Source of the DNA: an uncultured Acetatifactor sp.
GTDB lineage: Bacteria > Bacillota > Clostridia > Lachnospirales > Lachnospiraceae
Assembly (NCBI GenBank): GCA_910585805.1
Contig: CAJUFB010000023.1
Coordinates: 1-52,344, forward strand
Reading direction: 5' to 3'
Length of the DNA: 52,344 bases
Shown here: positions 51,781 through 52,344 of the stretch, piece after piece
Numbering within the stretch: the stretch's first letter is position 1
Layout: each line of letters begins with the position of its first letter
Position numbers and translations under genes: made by a program
Notes under the pieces: model-generated
Database searches by the model: none
What the model was told of the DNA's origin: nothing
What the model saw: only the letters and a program-made list of their open reading frames with translations

Positions 51781-52344
51781 ATTTATAACCCACTCCCCAT
51801 ACAGTAACTATTTTTTCAGGATTTTTGGGGGCGTCCTCGATTTTTTGCCGCAGCCATTTTATGTGTACCGTCAGTGTCTGTTGTTCCGAAAAGCTGTCGC
51901 TGCCCCAGACCTGTCCGAAAATGTATTCCTTGCTTAAAGCCCTGCCCTTATTCTCCATCAAAAGGAGAAGCAAATCAAATTCCTTTGTGGTCATTTCCAG
52001 TTCTTTTTCATTTTTGTAAACGGTACGGCTCACTTTATTTATACGTATATTGCCGTCAATAATTTCGTCAAGAGCGTACCGCCGCTTAAAAATCCCGCTT
52101 ATTTTTGCGAGCATGATATCGATATCATATGGCTTTTCAATGTAGTCGTCTGCGCCCAGATTCAGTCCGGTCAGCTTGTCCTCCTTTTCCGTTTTTGCAC
52201 TCACAATCAGTACAGGTACGTTGCTTGACCCGCGGATTTTTTCCAGAACATAAAATCCGTCCTGATCGGGCAGCATGATATCAAGCACCACAAGCCTTGC
52301 GCCGTATTTTTCATACAGCAGCAAGGCTTTTTCGGCTGTTTGAA
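51767..52344 (-). CDS. OmpR-family response regulator, 5' end beyond the window
   Basis: The visible part lacks about 35 N-terminal residues. Receiver motifs are VVLDIMLPDQDGF (phospho-acceptor Asp), VLIVSAK and YIEKPYDI (Lys); the winged-helix domain ends TLTVHIKWLRQKIEDAPKNP and WGVGYKYES. It is upstream of and overlaps the kinase gene, forming an operon that enters from the right. Target genes are not in the window. Confidence 0.9.
   Translation of the reverse strand, partial: QTAEKALLLYEKYGARLVVLDIMLPDQDGFYVLEKIRGSSNVPVLIVSAKTEKEDKLTGLNLGADDYIEKPYDIDIMLAKISGIFKRRYALDEIIDGNIRINKVSRTVYKNEKELEMTTKEFDLLLLLMENKGRALSKEYIFGQVWGSDSFSEQQTLTVHIKWLRQKIEDAPKNPEKIVTVWGVGYKYESV

Overview
The window looks like chromosome from a gut Lachnospiraceae bacterium (Bacillota, Clostridia). 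It has about 50% GC, strong AGGAGG-type ribosome binding sites, a dense set of glycoside hydrolases for host-type glycans, and Lachnospiraceae-type conserved hypotheticals (DUF1576, DUF4340, a 114-aa family). The genus cannot be fixed from the sequence alone.

Left end (1-3.75 kb): a mobile-element zone. It holds an IS1380-type transposase and an ORF-poor stretch with many nested hairpins that may be a large structured RNA. A compact replication-origin-like region follows, with a stem-loop carrying TAGTATTAC in its loop plus two sets of short repeats. Next come the first 48 codons of a CRESS/rolling-circle-type Rep, cut off by a join to a truncated tyrosine recombinase, and then tRNA-Lys(CTT). 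This reads as a decayed integrated plasmid or island at the 3' side of a tRNA gene.

4-18 kb: mostly ordinary genes. They are a Fur-family regulator and a DUF2899-type metal/metalloid efflux permease with a strong palindrome at the promoter, a repeat-bearing membrane-anchored protein, a DUF1576 membrane protein, an XRE regulator, and a UvrD-like helicase. A split detoxification module lies here too: response regulator, small holin-like peptide, ABC ATPase, ABC permease, then sensor kinase. Two full-length copies of a ~98-bp TA-flanked MITE and one fragment are in this part.

18.5-41.4 kb: a glycan-use region. Intact genes are GH95 and GH29 alpha-fucosidases, a GH38 alpha-mannosidase, an OPA-type MFS transporter, a Gfo/Idh/MocA oxidoreductase, a TIM-barrel epimerase and a GntR regulator; a large part of a mannose-6-phosphate isomerase is also present. 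Together they fit release and catabolism of fucose and mannose from host N- and O-glycans. The region is full of abrupt joins: GH29 broken by a MITE and fused to a GH2 piece, GH3 fused in frame to an alkaline-phosphatase-superfamily tail, an ABC exporter without Walker B, fragments of a GH2, a GH123/DUF4091-like gene and an AraC regulator, two fused UroD-family genes, and a head-to-head join into the isomerase. The many internal deletions suggest genome erosion, or a chimeric assembly; read mapping would decide.

41.5-52.3 kb: a Gld-like ABC operon (ATPase, permease/GldG fusion, DUF4340), a degenerate GH2-like protein with a GPH sugar symporter, an AEC transporter, and a more AT-rich two-component system cut by the window edge.
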